A stretch of DNA of 64,000 nt from Xanthocytophaga flava. Its GTDB lineage: Bacteria > Bacteroidota > Bacteroidia > Cytophagales > 172606-1. The stretch spans positions 45,404 to 109,403 of the forward strand of contig JASJOS010000025.1 of the NCBI GenBank assembly GCA_030068525.1, given 5' to 3'. Below, one piece after another: positions 45,853-55,991 of this stretch (position 1 is the first letter of the stretch; each line of letters opens with the position of its first letter). The notes below the pieces were generated by a model that saw nothing but the letters and a program-made list of their open reading frames with translations, did not search any database and was not told the origin of the DNA. The translations under genes were made by a program, and so were the position numbers.

Positions 45853-47049
45853 CTACAGGCTTTCCAGAAAGGCAAACAAGTGTTGTTTTTCCTGCAGGGT
45901 TAGTGCGTTAAAATCTTGTCGGCTTTGCAAAGCCTCCCCGCCATGCCATTCAATGGCCTTCTCAATGGAAGTGGCCCTGCCATCATGCAGAAGAAAATAG
46001 CCGCCTCCCTGCGAAGACGGGGAAAGTCCCAATCCCCATAAGGGCGGTGTACGCCATTCGTCAGAGTCGGCGCTACCTTCGGTATACCCGTCATCCAGAT
46101 CCTGTCCCATCTGGTGCAGCAACAAGTCCGTATAGGGATGAAATTCTTTTTCAGAAAGAGCGGAAATAGGCGATTTGCCCGTCCTTAAGGTTTGCCGGTG
46201 GCAATTTTCGCAACCGATTTGAAAAAACAGCTTCTCTCCGGCTACAACTACGGGTTGTTGCGCATTTCTGCGTAGGGGCACCTTGAGTGTCCTCAGATAA
46301 AACACCAAATCCTGAATCTTCGTATTGCTTACTTCCGGTTCCACTTCTTGCCCGGTATAGGTATCAATCGGCTCGAAAGAAGAAGCAATACCCATATCCT
46401 GGTTATAAGCAACGGCAGTCTGTTGCAACAGATCGTAGACTGCTGCTTTTTTTCCAAAACGGCAGATGTATTTTCCAGCCTGACCAATTGCCCCTTCCTT
46501 GGGATCAACATAGGCCGGCAGATAATTCCAACTGACCCTACCGCTTATGCCATCCTGATTGCTGTCGGCGGGGTCTTCCATTGCCAAAAGCAGGCTATCG
46601 GTCACATACTCAAGCAAGCCCAAACCTGTATTGGCCGGAGGCATGAATCGCGAATAGGCAGCTCCGGAAGGCAAGGTTTCCGGAAGCAGTCCCGGTAAAG
46701 CACGCTGTTGCAACTGCGGTCCTCCCTGATTGAGAAACCGATTTCCACTCTGATCACTCTGGCCAAAACGAATCAGGGTAGTAAACGGATGCCCCTTGCC
46801 ATCCCCTGCATGGCAACTGCCGCAACTGGTGGCTACAAACAATGGCCCTAAACCGTTTTGGGAAGTGAATACCTCCAGATTAAAGGCTTTATCACCCGCT
46901 AGAAAACGCTGATTTTCTGCAGGGGAAAGCTGCTCAATAGGACCATCGAGCAAGTGGTTTTCCGGTTTTTGCCGAGGCATCAGCCAGTCACAGCCCAATA
47001 GTGAAAATGCAAACAACCCTGTTGCGAAAAAAGTAGAAAATGTTTTCAT
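45853..47049 (-). CDS. di-heme cytochrome c oxidoreductase (DUF1111 family)
   Basis: 398 residues, lipoprotein-like leader (TFFATGLFAFSLLGC). Two CxxCH heme sites: SCGSCHAGDGKGHPF and GCENCHRQTLRTG. The sequence between fits the DUF1111 di-heme oxidoreductase family: NRFLNQGGPQLQQRALPG, then PADSNQDGISGR and SEKEFHPYTDLLLHQMG. Its substrate is uncertain. It heads a run with the Rieske protein and porin. A start at 47049 fits the leader. Confidence 0.85.
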   Translation of the reverse strand: MKTFSTFFATGLFAFSLLGCDWLMPRQKPENHLLDGPIEQLSPAENQRFLAGDKAFNLEVFTSQNGLGPLFVATSCGSCHAGDGKGHPFTTLIRFGQSDQSGNRFLNQGGPQLQQRALPGLLPETLPSGAAYSRFMPPANTGLGLLEYVTDSLLLAMEDPADSNQDGISGRVSWNYLPAYVDPKEGAIGQAGKYICRFGKKAAVYDLLQQTAVAYNQDMGIASSFEPIDTYTGQEVEPEVSNTKIQDLVFYLRTLKVPLRRNAQQPVVVAGEKLFFQIGCENCHRQTLRTGKSPISALSEKEFHPYTDLLLHQMGQDLDDGYTEGSADSDEWRTPPLWGLGLSPSSQGGGYFLLHDGRATSIEKAIEWHGGEALQSRQDFNALTLQEKQHLFAFLESL

Positions 47050-47254
47050 GAAAAGATTTTCTACAAATCTAATTAAATATTTAGACTTGCCTAAAAAATA
47101 TATTAGACAAATGTATTTTTATTTTCATCCGTATTCTTTTCCCGCGTTTATTACCCGACAAAACCCTAGGCTGATTGATTGTAAGCCTTTCATCTGGACA
47201 GGCCGTTTGGGAAAGTGGGTTTTGACCGTTCCGATTGAACAGATCCAAATCTAG
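47048..47254 (+). CDS. possible small gene before a terminator
   Basis: A 68-residue frame (MKRFSTNLIKYLDLPKKYIR...) whose tail FIWTGRLGKWVLTVPIEQIQ reads like a protein. It overlaps the start of the cytochrome gene by two bases on the opposite strand. A strong terminator follows at 47282. I recognise no family, and it could equally be an untranslated transcript. Confidence 0.2.
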   Translation: MKRFSTNLIKYLDLPKKYIRQMYFYFHPYSFPAFITRQNPRLIDCKPFIWTGRLGKWVLTVPIEQIQI

Positions 47255-47281
47255 CAATCTGTTTCACAGCAAGACAGATAA

Positions 47282-47309
47282 CCTTCCAATGCTCATGGAA
47301 GGTTTTTTT
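47282..47309 (+). terminator. strong intrinsic terminator without a recognised upstream gene
   Basis: CCTTCCA (47282-47288), 7-nt loop, TGGAAGG (47296-47302), then TTTTTTT. It points to a plus-strand transcript starting somewhere after 47050. Confidence 0.7.
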
Positions 47310-47960
47310 ATGTTTACTGTCGTTTTTTAAGGGCTGTCTTTAAGGGGCTGTCTTGCTGTTTAAGCTAGGTGCGGGGTCAACGCATGGTGTAGGAGTCAAT
47401 GCTGCATGGTTCGGCCTTGCATGGACCACCCTTATCCAGGGGTGTGAATAAAAGGTTTTAGAATTTAATTTCGAACAACACAGCTTTGGAACCTGTGTTA
47501 GACTCGAAACACTATCATTCAATCAATGCGAATCCATGTCAGATAAGATTCATGTCAGATAAGATCAATGCCCAATTAACGGAACGGCATTGTAAAAAAT
47601 GATTTGGTGGCTTTCCCCTATCTTATCGTTGAGGCAAATCGTTGAGGCAAAGGGCGTTCTCACTGAGGGTTCCAGGAGAAAACATCCTTTGTTTTTTTAA
47701 CAATTTCTATTCCCAATTTTGCCTTCGAGTGACTCAAGTCAGGGAGCATTTAGTCTTCTTGGCTGTCATTGTCCCAAAGACTGGGCTTCATTGCATAACG
47801 TGCTCGCTTTTCCGAGAAAATGTACCGGAACAAAGCTGTTGGGATCTGCAGACCACAGATCCCAACAGCTTCAAATCCCGGCAGCTCGACTAGTGAAACA
47901 AAAAAAGTCTTCCCCGATCTGTCATACCCAGCACATGGCATAGCCGGTTTTTGATTTCAG
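47310..47960. other. intergenic region with two duplications
   Basis: No gene recognised. CATGTCAGATAAGAT[TC] repeats at 47535-47566 (16 bp) and ATCGTTGAGGCAA at 47625-47650 (13 bp). A loose repeat (AAGGGCTGTCTT/AAGGGGCTGTCTT) lies at about 47330-47355. Confidence 0.65.
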
Positions 47961-48416
47961 CTAATCAGGACTGGGAGTCTTGGCAGGGTCCGCCTTCTTG
48001 CCGATGATTTTCTTATAGATAGGGAAATCATGTAAGGCAAGCAAACCGAACAATACTATCGAGGTTAACACGCCAAGAATGTACATGCCAAAAGATATTG
48101 CCAGACCTACAGATGACGTAGCCCAAATGGTTGCAGCAGAGGTCAGGCCCACCGCCTTTCCTTTCTCATGCAGGATTACCCCTGCTCCAATAAAGCCAAT
48201 GCCTGTTACTACCCCGGAGGCAATTCTTGTAATGTCTGCACCTAGTGGAACATGCGCAGAGATCAGGCCAAATGAGCATGTGCCCACCGCTACGGCGGCA
48301 TAAGTCCGAATCCCTGCTTCCAATCCATGCCTTTCCCGTTCAAAACCAATAAATCCACCGCATAGTAGTGCCAGTATCGTTCTTCCAACATACAGAAGCT
48401 CTAAATTCCAGTCCAT
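47961..48416 (-). CDS. mgtC: MgtC/SapB family membrane protein
   Basis: 151 residues with about five membrane segments. Family motifs: GFIGFERERHGLEAGIRT (about 22-40) and VVTGIGFIGAGVILHEKG (about 68-85). MgtC proteins affect magnesium and phosphate stress. Only the membrane part is present; the C-terminal ACT-like domain of longer forms is absent. It follows the second adaptor gene by about 40 bp on the same strand, so it may be transcribed with the metal-efflux genes. Confidence 0.88.
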   Translation of the reverse strand: MDWNLELLYVGRTILALLCGGFIGFERERHGLEAGIRTYAAVAVGTCSFGLISAHVPLGADITRIASGVVTGIGFIGAGVILHEKGKAVGLTSAATIWATSSVGLAISFGMYILGVLTSIVLFGLLALHDFPIYKKIIGKKADPAKTPSPD

Positions 48417-48457
48417 GTCCTTTATCGATTCGCGCTAGTGATACCTGTGAGTGAGCA

Positions 48458-49768
48458 TTAGTGCCCGTGACCTTCATCACCACCGTTGTTCTTTACAGAA
48501 AGAAGGGAGTAGGCGCCTTTGATGACCAGTTGCGAATTGATTATATCAAAATTTTCCGGAAGAATCACCTCAGAATAGCCATTTTCTGAAACTCCGGTTT
48601 GAATTTCCACCATTTGAAAGGATATTTGCTCGCTTTCATCATGGTCACCTTCCTTATGCTGTTCTCCCGCGTGCGGATGGCCTTCCGTTTTTTCATTGTG
48701 CTCATGGGATTCTTTTTCAACATGGTCATGCAGGATGCCTTTGCGGATAAAAATATACTTTTTACCCTCTGAGCTAACAATTGCCTCATCGGGAACCGCA
48801 TTAACCGAGGCACTGTCTGTTTCAATCACAGCCCTAATAAACATGTTTGGCAGTAAATCCTCATCCGGGTTTTCGATCAAGGTGTGCACCCGCACAGTCC
48901 TTTCCGGGCTGATTTCCTTGCCAACGAGCGAAACGCGGGCAATGCGTTCCCTGCTTTCATTCTGAAGCCTAAACCTTACCTTCTGTCCGGGTCTTACCCG
49001 GTTGATGTCTTTTTCAAATAAGGTGAGTTCGGCATGCAATTCTTCAGTATCCACTATCTGAAACATCACATCCGTCGGATTGACATATTTGCCAATGTTT
49101 ACATTTACAGTCGTCACATAGCCATTTACCGGAGATTTCATTTGCACAGTTCTAGAAATCTGATCCTCTTTTAAAGCGGCCGGGTTAATTCCTACCAATT
49201 CCAGTTTTTGTTTCAAGCCGCTCAGCCTGGATGCTATGCTTTTGTATTCAGAGGCAGTCTGTTGGAAGGTTTTGGTAGAGCTGACATTTTCCTGACTTAA
49301 CTCTTTTTGCCGGTTATATTCCAATTCGATGTATTCAAGTCGGCTTCTGGTATCCAGATAGTCTTGCTGCAAGGTGATAAAGTCCTGATTTTCAATAACT
49401 GCAATCACTTGCCCTTGTTTTACCCTGCTTCCTTGCAAAAGACTTGTTTTTCTGACAAACCCCCCTAAGGGAGCATTGACACTGATCAGGTTTTGAGGAG
49501 GAACATCCAGGGTTCCGTTCACCTGAAGAATACCGCTCAGGTTTCTTTGTTCAACTTTTCCGAAGGTAATCTGTGCTCCCTTAAATTGTATCTGGGAAAG
49601 TACGATCTGGTTTTCCTCCTGCTCGGAATGCTCTTCTGATGGCTGGCCGCCGGTCTGATTCTCTTCTGTTTTTTTACCGCAGGAAGCAATAACGATTGCA
49701 AAAAAAAGGGGTATGAGAATTGTAAGTATGTTAACTTTAAGTATATCAACTTTGAGGAATGCTTTCAT
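48458..49768 (-). CDS. czcB: RND periplasmic adaptor lipoprotein with His-rich segment
   Basis: 436 residues. Lipoprotein leader with IVIASC (lipid Cys at about 30). The adaptor body resembles the copy at 6678: LQVNGTLDVPPQNLISVNAP, IENQDFITLQQDYLDTRSRL and SPVNGYVTTVNVNIGKYVNP. A His/Glu-rich stretch (DHVEKESHEHNEKTEGHPH...EQHKEGDHDESE) near 355-385 and a terminal EGHGH are extra and suit zinc, cobalt or cadmium binding. The pump gene ends 12 bp upstream of its start, same strand. Confidence 0.9.
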   Translation of the reverse strand: MKAFLKVDILKVNILTILIPLFFAIVIASCGKKTEENQTGGQPSEEHSEQEENQIVLSQIQFKGAQITFGKVEQRNLSGILQVNGTLDVPPQNLISVNAPLGGFVRKTSLLQGSRVKQGQVIAVIENQDFITLQQDYLDTRSRLEYIELEYNRQKELSQENVSSTKTFQQTASEYKSIASRLSGLKQKLELVGINPAALKEDQISRTVQMKSPVNGYVTTVNVNIGKYVNPTDVMFQIVDTEELHAELTLFEKDINRVRPGQKVRFRLQNESRERIARVSLVGKEISPERTVRVHTLIENPDEDLLPNMFIRAVIETDSASVNAVPDEAIVSSEGKKYIFIRKGILHDHVEKESHEHNEKTEGHPHAGEQHKEGDHDESEQISFQMVEIQTGVSENGYSEVILPENFDIINSQLVIKGAYSLLSVKNNGGDEGHGH

Positions 49769-49779
49769 TTTCGTTTTTT

Positions 49780-52700
49780 TTATAGATTACTGTTGCTTAA
49801 TAGGTATTCGATGGAAATCAAAGCCTGGTTATATTCATTGAGTACATCCAAGTAGGAAAACTTGACTGAAAGGGCCTGATTCAATGCCTGAAAGACCTCT
49901 ACGTATCCGATTGCACCACTTTGAAATCCTTTTTGGGCATTCTGTATGATCAGATCTGCCGTAGGCAGTCCATTCTGTTGGTAATAATTCAAACTGTTTT
50001 TGAATTTCAAATACTGCTCGATAGCTTGTTTGTATTGACCTTCAAGGTTTTTCCTTTCATAGTCAAAATTGGATTGAGCTATTTGACGGTTTATTTCCGC
50101 TCCCTTTACCCTTTCCCTTTGTGGAAAGATCCACAGGGGAATCGAAACCCCTATCTGCAGGCCTTGAAACCTGTAATCTCTTCCAAAATACCTTTCCGAT
50201 CCGTTGACCGTCTGGGTTCCCTGTAACGTTTGCGAGAAATAGCCTAACGTAAAATCGGGAAGTAAACGGGATTTCTCCAGTGCCTTGGCTCGTTGCCCAA
50301 CTTCGATCTGCTGCCTGAAATAGGCAAGCAGGGGATTGTTTGCCAATTGAACACTGTCGTATTCAACATTGAATTCCCTTTTGACAAGCAAAGAATCGGA
50401 AATATCGACGGGCTGCTGCGAATTCAACAATGTCTGAAGCTGATTGATTGCTATTTCAATATCTGACTTGTTCTGTTGCCGAAATGTTCTCACTTCCAGC
50501 AGCCGGCTTTCTGCGGTCGCTTTCTCCAAAAGATTTGTCTCACCTGTTTTGAAGCGCAACTCAGACGCTTTTGCAAATTGGGTAAAGATACTGTCCTGCT
50601 GCTCGAGTTGTTTTTGTCTTGCCTTAAGGTAAAGAAGCTGATAGTAAATGCTGCGTGCATTGTAAGTAACCTGATTTTTGGTTGCAGCCAGTCTCAATTC
50701 GCTTCCCCTTATGTTAGCCCTGCCAAGAGCAGCCTGATTTGAAATCACGGTTGGAAAAGGTATGCTTTGGGTGATGGTGATGTTGTTGTCCCTGCTGAGG
50801 CTGTTATATTGCCCGTACAGAAGAGAAACGTTTGTTTTTCCGATATCGGACGAAGTTCTTTTTATGCTTTTTTGCAGAGATACCTCATAGGTGCCGGTTC
50901 GAACGCTGCCGTTATTTTGAATGGCTTGCTGGGTGATCTGCTCCAAACCCATCTTTTGCGAGCCAGTCTGGGCCGAAGCCTTTTCAAACGCAAACATGCT
51001 GCCAAGACTAAACAAAATTAGAATTACAGCCGGACTCAAACTTGGGTCGGGCATTTTCTGATCCTCGTGTGTTGTCTGGTCTTCCGGCTTTGGTTTGTCT
51101 TTTCCTGTAAAAAGCATATATAGAACAGGAACCACAACCAAGGTGAGCAGGGTGGCCGAAACAAGTCCGCCAATAACGACTGTGGCCAGCGGTTTCTGAA
51201 CTTCGGCCCCTTCCGAACTGGAAAGTGCCATCGGTAGAAAACCCAGTGATGCCACAAGAGCTGTCATCAGCACAGGCCTTAGTCTGACCTGGGTTCCCTT
51301 CAACACCCGTTCTCTCAGGTCGGTTATGCCTTCTGCCTTGAGTTGGTTAAAATAGCCGATCAGTACGATTCCATTTAGTACGGCTACCCCGAACAGGGCA
51401 ATAAAGCCTATCCCTGCTGAAATACTGAATGGCATATCACGTATCCACAGAGCGAAGATCCCTCCAATGGCCGACATGGGAATGGCGCTGAAAATCAGCA
51501 AGGTTTGCTTAATGGAACTAAATGTAAAATAAAGCAGGGTCAAAATCAGGAAAAGCGCCACCGGAACGGCGATGGATAATCTTTCCTTGGCTTGTATCAG
51601 GTTTTCAAACTGGCCTCCGTAGGTAACGTAATAACCGATAGGCAATTTAAGCTGGGTATTCAGTTTTTGCTTTATTTCCTGGACAATACTCTCCACATCC
51701 CTGTTCCGAACGTTGAAACCGACGGTAATGCGTCTTTTGGCATCTTCCCTGGAGACTTGGGCAGGGCCTGCTTCGAAGACAATGTCAGCCACTTGCCCGA
51801 TAGGCACCTGGTCTCCCTTGTCGTTTAAAATAAACAGGTTACTTATATCGTCGATGTTTTTCCTAAACTCACTGTCTAGGCGAACAACCAAGTCAAAGCG
51901 TTTTTCGCCTTCAAAAATTACACCCGCCGATTCCCCGGCGAAAGCCGTGCGCAGCACCCGGTTGACATCTGCGATGGTAAGACCGTAAATAGCCAGTTTT
52001 TCCCTTTTGTACTTGACCTGTATTTGAGGCAGGCCCGAAACCCTTTCCACATAAATGTCCTCCACTCCTTTGATCGGCCGGATCAGTCCAGACACTTTGT
52101 TGGCATTGTTGAGCAGCAAATCCATGTCCTCGCCAAAAATTTTGATGGCCACATCCTGTCTGGCCCCGGTCATCAGTTCGTTAAAACGCATTTGGATAGG
52201 TTGCTGAAAGCCAAACTCAACTCCCGGAATAGCCTGCAGGGCTTGGCTCATTTTTTCGGCCAATTCCTCCCTTGTCTGTGCACTGGTCCATTCATCTTTG
52301 TCTTTCAATGTAACAATCAAGTCGGCCGCTTCGATCGGCATCGGATCGGTTGGAATTTCGGAGGCACCGATTCTGCCTACCACTTGCTTAACCTCAGGAA
52401 ATTTTTCTTTCAAAATACCGCCCGCTTTCAGCGATGCTTCAACGGTTTGGGATAAAGAACTGCCTGCCAGAACACGGGTTTCCACTGCGAAATCCCCTTC
52501 TTCAAGCGTGGGTATGAATTCCCCTCCCATCCGTGAGAAAATAAAAAGGCTTACTGCCAGCAGCACCACCGCCACCGAAACGACAATCGCTTTTCTGTTG
52601 ATTGCAAAATGGATGACCGGATCATAGATTCTTTGAAAGAAATCCATCAGCTTATCGGAAATGTTTTTCTTGTGATGGACATTCTTACTCAAGAACAAGG

Positions 52701-54198
52701 CCGATGCCATGGGTACGTAGGTAAGGGAAAGAATAAAGGCACCCAGAATGGCAAATGCTACTGTTTGTGCCATGGGACCAAACATTTTGCCTTCGATGCC
52801 GACAAGGGCCAGAATGGGTAGGTATACGATCAGAATGATAATCTCGCCAAATGCGGCAGAGCTCCTTATCTTGGAAGCGGATTCATAGACTTCCTCATCC
52901 ATTTGCTTTTGGGTAAGACGGGAAACTTTGCTCAATCCAAGATGATGCATTGTCGCTTCCACAATGATGACGGCTCCGTCAACGATCAAACCGAAATCAA
53001 TCGCTCCCAAGCTCATCAGATTGCCCGAAACGCCAAACAGATTCATCATCGAGATGGCAAAAAGCATGGCAAGTGGAATTACCGACGCCACTACCAAACC
53101 GGCCCTGAGGTTGCCCAGCATCAAAACCAATACAAAGATGACAATCAGCGCTCCTTCGATTAGATTTTTGGCAACAGTATGAATAGCTTTGTCCACCAGT
53201 TTGGTTCTATCAATGAATGGTTCGATGGTTACTCCCTTTGGAAGAGTCTTCTCGATGGCAGCAATCTTTTCCTTTACATTCTTGATTACCTTAGCCGAGT
53301 TTTCCCCCTTTAGCATCAGCACCAGTGCACCAACCACTTCTCCTTGGTCATTTCGCGTCATCGCTCCGTATCTGGCGGCAAACCCGAACTGCACTTTTGC
53401 CACATCCCTGATTAAAATAGGCACTCCGGCCTGACTTGTTTTGACTACAGAGTTTTCAATATCATCGAAGTCTTCAGCCAGTCCAATGCCCCTGATAAAG
53501 TATGCATTGGGCTTTTTGTCAATATAGGCCCCACCGGTATTTTCGTTATTCTCGGCAAGTGCCTGGAAAATTTCATCCATGGTTATGTTCATGCTCCGCA
53601 GCCTTGCCGGATCGACTGCAACCTCGTATTGTTTCAGGTATCCTCCAAAGCTGCTCACATCAGCCACTCCGGGAGTACCAAGCAATTGACGGCGAACAAT
53701 CCAATCTTGAATCGTTCTGAGTTCCATGGCATCGTATTTTTTCTCATATCCCGGTTTTGCATGCAGGGTATACTGGTATATTTCTCCCAGTCCGGTGGAT
53801 ACCGGTGCCAGTTCAGGCCTTGCTATTCCATTAGGAATCTGCGCCTCGGCCTCTTTTAACCGCTCAGAAACATACTGCCTTGCTTTGTAAATGTCCACTT
53901 GGTCTTTGAAAACCACCGTGATTACCGACAGCCCAAATCTTGAAATGGATCTGAGCTCTATTATGTCCGGTGCGGTGGCCATGGTGTATTCAATCGGAGC
54001 AGTGATAAACTTTTCAACTTCCTGGGCTGCAAGCGTGGGAGCGGTAGTGATGATCTGTACCTGGTTATTGGTAATGTCTGGTACTGCGTCAATGGGTAGC
54101 TGCGACAGGGAATACCCCCCCCAAATCATCAATCCGAGGGTGAATATTCCTACAATGAGTTTATTGGTTATAGAAAAATGAATGATTCTATCTAACAT
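49780..54198 (-). CDS. czcA: second CusA/CzcA-type RND pump fused to a TolC-type channel
   Basis: 1472 residues, one residue different in length from the pump at 2232-6653 and with the same two-part layout: RND antiporter (~1-1030), linker, then TolC-like part (~1060-1472). The signature LPIDAVPDITNNQVQ and DFGLIVDGAVIIVEA are kept. The sequence is clearly diverged (for example VEKFITAPIEYTMATAPDII against VERLITFPIEQALSNIAQV), so this is an old paralogue and not a recent copy. The adaptor follows 12 bp downstream. Different substrate from the first pump is plausible. Confidence 0.92.
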   Translation of the reverse strand: MLDRIIHFSITNKLIVGIFTLGLMIWGGYSLSQLPIDAVPDITNNQVQIITTAPTLAAQEVEKFITAPIEYTMATAPDIIELRSISRFGLSVITVVFKDQVDIYKARQYVSERLKEAEAQIPNGIARPELAPVSTGLGEIYQYTLHAKPGYEKKYDAMELRTIQDWIVRRQLLGTPGVADVSSFGGYLKQYEVAVDPARLRSMNITMDEIFQALAENNENTGGAYIDKKPNAYFIRGIGLAEDFDDIENSVVKTSQAGVPILIRDVAKVQFGFAARYGAMTRNDQGEVVGALVLMLKGENSAKVIKNVKEKIAAIEKTLPKGVTIEPFIDRTKLVDKAIHTVAKNLIEGALIVIFVLVLMLGNLRAGLVVASVIPLAMLFAISMMNLFGVSGNLMSLGAIDFGLIVDGAVIIVEATMHHLGLSKVSRLTQKQMDEEVYESASKIRSSAAFGEIIILIVYLPILALVGIEGKMFGPMAQTVAFAILGAFILSLTYVPMASALFLSKNVHHKKNISDKLMDFFQRIYDPVIHFAINRKAIVVSVAVVLLAVSLFIFSRMGGEFIPTLEEGDFAVETRVLAGSSLSQTVEASLKAGGILKEKFPEVKQVVGRIGASEIPTDPMPIEAADLIVTLKDKDEWTSAQTREELAEKMSQALQAIPGVEFGFQQPIQMRFNELMTGARQDVAIKIFGEDMDLLLNNANKVSGLIRPIKGVEDIYVERVSGLPQIQVKYKREKLAIYGLTIADVNRVLRTAFAGESAGVIFEGEKRFDLVVRLDSEFRKNIDDISNLFILNDKGDQVPIGQVADIVFEAGPAQVSREDAKRRITVGFNVRNRDVESIVQEIKQKLNTQLKLPIGYYVTYGGQFENLIQAKERLSIAVPVALFLILTLLYFTFSSIKQTLLIFSAIPMSAIGGIFALWIRDMPFSISAGIGFIALFGVAVLNGIVLIGYFNQLKAEGITDLRERVLKGTQVRLRPVLMTALVASLGFLPMALSSSEGAEVQKPLATVVIGGLVSATLLTLVVVPVLYMLFTGKDKPKPEDQTTHEDQKMPDPSLSPAVILILFSLGSMFAFEKASAQTGSQKMGLEQITQQAIQNNGSVRTGTYEVSLQKSIKRTSSDIGKTNVSLLYGQYNSLSRDNNITITQSIPFPTVISNQAALGRANIRGSELRLAATKNQVTYNARSIYYQLLYLKARQKQLEQQDSIFTQFAKASELRFKTGETNLLEKATAESRLLEVRTFRQQNKSDIEIAINQLQTLLNSQQPVDISDSLLVKREFNVEYDSVQLANNPLLAYFRQQIEVGQRAKALEKSRLLPDFTLGYFSQTLQGTQTVNGSERYFGRDYRFQGLQIGVSIPLWIFPQRERVKGAEINRQIAQSNFDYERKNLEGQYKQAIEQYLKFKNSLNYYQQNGLPTADLIIQNAQKGFQSGAIGYVEVFQALNQALSVKFSYLDVLNEYNQALISIEYLLSNSNL

Positions 54199-54563
54199 GT
54201 GTGTATTTTTTAATGATAGGAACAGAAATAGCGCACTTTGTCAATTGCACCTTCTTGTCAACAGGCTTATTACTATTATTACATGCTCATTGATGGGATG
54301 ATGGGTAATCATGAGCGGTAATGGTGCATGAGCGGTGACAGAAAATTCTTAGTAATCCTTAGGTATGGATTACTTTTGGCGCTTGGTTCTTGTTAAGAAT
54401 TTTCCTTTGCTGAATTGGCCTTCAGTTCGTTCTTGCAATGATTCAACTGCAACGATTCAACTGCAACGATTCGCTCTCATTGAAAGAAAATTAAAGCAAA
54501 GGGAAAGCACAAACCCTTCTTTACAGAAGTTGTTTAGCGATTAGGAAGATACAAGAGAGGTAA
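54199..54563. other. gap between pump and DUF6660 gene with one duplication
   Basis: GCAATGATTCAACT/GCAACGATTCAACT/GCAACGATTC (54435-54472): a 14-bp unit 2.7 times. No gene seen. Confidence 0.8.
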
Positions 54564-54866
54564 TTAGACCTTTGGTGGCTGCCAGATGGAAAAATGGCCT
54601 TTAGTGGAAAGGGTTTCCTGATAGATTGGAAAGGAATTATCAAAATAGCTATAACTATTTTCAGTTGATAGGCGCGTTGAAATCACGTCAACGGAGATTC
54701 CACAGCAGGCGCAGGTACACAAAGGAGAGCAAAAGTCTTTAATCTGATGACTTTCCCTATCAGATTGTGCAACAGTGGAATTCTCATAAATGGTCTCTTT
54801 GTCACTGCAGGGATGCAGGGAGATTGCACAAATCAAAGAGATCAATATGATATACCAGATTTTCAT
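54564..54866 (-). CDS. DUF6660 family small secreted protein, copy 2
   Basis: 100 residues from ATG 54866 (MKIWYIILISLICAISLHPC), a signal-peptide-like start. The core CSPLCTCACCGIS and terminal FSIWQPPKV match copy 1 at 43155. It precedes the second CzcA operon on the same strand, as copy 1 precedes the P-type ATPase set. The paired position supports a role in metal stress; no enzyme motif is seen. Confidence 0.75.
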   Translation of the reverse strand: MKIWYIILISLICAISLHPCSDKETIYENSTVAQSDRESHQIKDFCSPLCTCACCGISVDVISTRLSTENSYSYFDNSFPIYQETLSTKGHFSIWQPPKV

Positions 54867-55694
54867 TTTTTGCAAAAATAAATAAAAATACAAGGCAACA
54901 GTATTGCATTTGCAATTTTTGTTGGTAAACTAGATTAAAAATCACCTAAAGACCGAACCGTTTTATCCCGCTTAGCATAAGCTGACAAGTGTAAAAAGAT
55001 TGTATTTAGCCCAAAGTACCTATTGGCCCTCTTCTACAAACTGTCACGTTATATAGCTAAAAGAGCACTGCTCACCAAAGTCTGAATGTGAACAGGCCTG
55101 AAATCGGGTGTACATTCAAATTTTACTACCTGTTTTAGAGATGATTGCCATATAATTACCATGCTATAGGATCATCATACGAATGTTCCTTTTCAAATCT
55201 TCTATGTTTTTCTTCCGGCTGCAGTTTATCTTTCTGTTAGCTGATCCATGGTTTGGCTTCAGCCAAATATTTTCGGTTTTCTGGTTCAAGAATCACTTAA
55301 TTCAAACGGCAGGAAACATAAATATGGCAGAAAACATAAATTGGGTTCCATTAACCTCAAAATCATAACTGATAGCAAAGTAATCACTAAGTTCTTACAT
55401 GTCTCAAGTAATTTTAGGATGAATCTTACAAAGGTAATACCCTGACCTGTAGTAGGAGATTGGAAAAAGAACGAGTTTGATTCCTTAATCACTTCTTACC
55501 AAATGCGTTTTTTGATTGCTGCTTTAGCCTTTCGGTTACTTCGATTCATGTGCGCTTTGCTCAAAAAGCCATTACTGGCCAAGTGCAAAAGATTCGACAA
55601 ACCTCAATAATCCAGTTCTGATAGGAAAGAATATTAAATGCAGGTGGCATAAACATGCATTATCCGCGTGAATTATCCATCGGTTCCAGCTTAT
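54867..55694. other. gene-poor stretch
   Basis: About 830 bp with no accepted gene. A plus-strand frame at 55183-55368 has a hydrophobic start (FFFRLQFIFLLAD) but poor continuation. I see no transposase motif. Confidence 0.5.
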
Positions 55695-55991
55695 TTAGAA
55701 AGCCCGGTAATAGTTTTTACGAATTGACTCTATCCAGTTACCAGCTGCTTCGGAATCATATCCCTGACCAGTCAGAAAGTCGAAAATAGCCTGCTCGCGC
55801 AAATACCCTGGATTAGCCATTGCTTTGCGGTAATAAGCCGAATTGACAAACCCTCTGCAAATCCTGACCAGCTCGGCTTGGTCAAGCTGTGTCTGATCGG
55901 CTAATGTTTCAGACAACCCATTGGGTTGACTGATTGGAGCTTGGTCTTTTTTAGGCCTTTTCATTCGTGCGTTACCAGCATTCATTTCCAT
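55695..55991 (-). CDS. small ORF of the DUF6876 module, intact copy
   Basis: 98 residues (MEMNAGNARMKRPKK...NYYRAF). No named family recognised. The C-terminal half (ICRGFVNSAYYRKAMANPGY, AIFDFLTGQGYDSEAAGNWI) has the ARxxAIFDFLxxxG--xxxA-xNW arrangement common in small Bacteroidota plasmid-type proteins. The frameshifted copy at 13508 shows that this reading is right. The start (ATG 55991) is the first of two. It lies downstream of DUF6876 on the same strand. Confidence 0.65.
   Translation of the reverse strand: MEMNAGNARMKRPKKDQAPISQPNGLSETLADQTQLDQAELVRICRGFVNSAYYRKAMANPGYLREQAIFDFLTGQGYDSEAAGNWIESIRKNYYRAF

Noticed and set aside
55183..55368. Hydrophobic 61-residue plus-strand frame
   Set aside because: The hydrophobic start is followed by unstructured codons and no conserved piece; no promoter element is seen.
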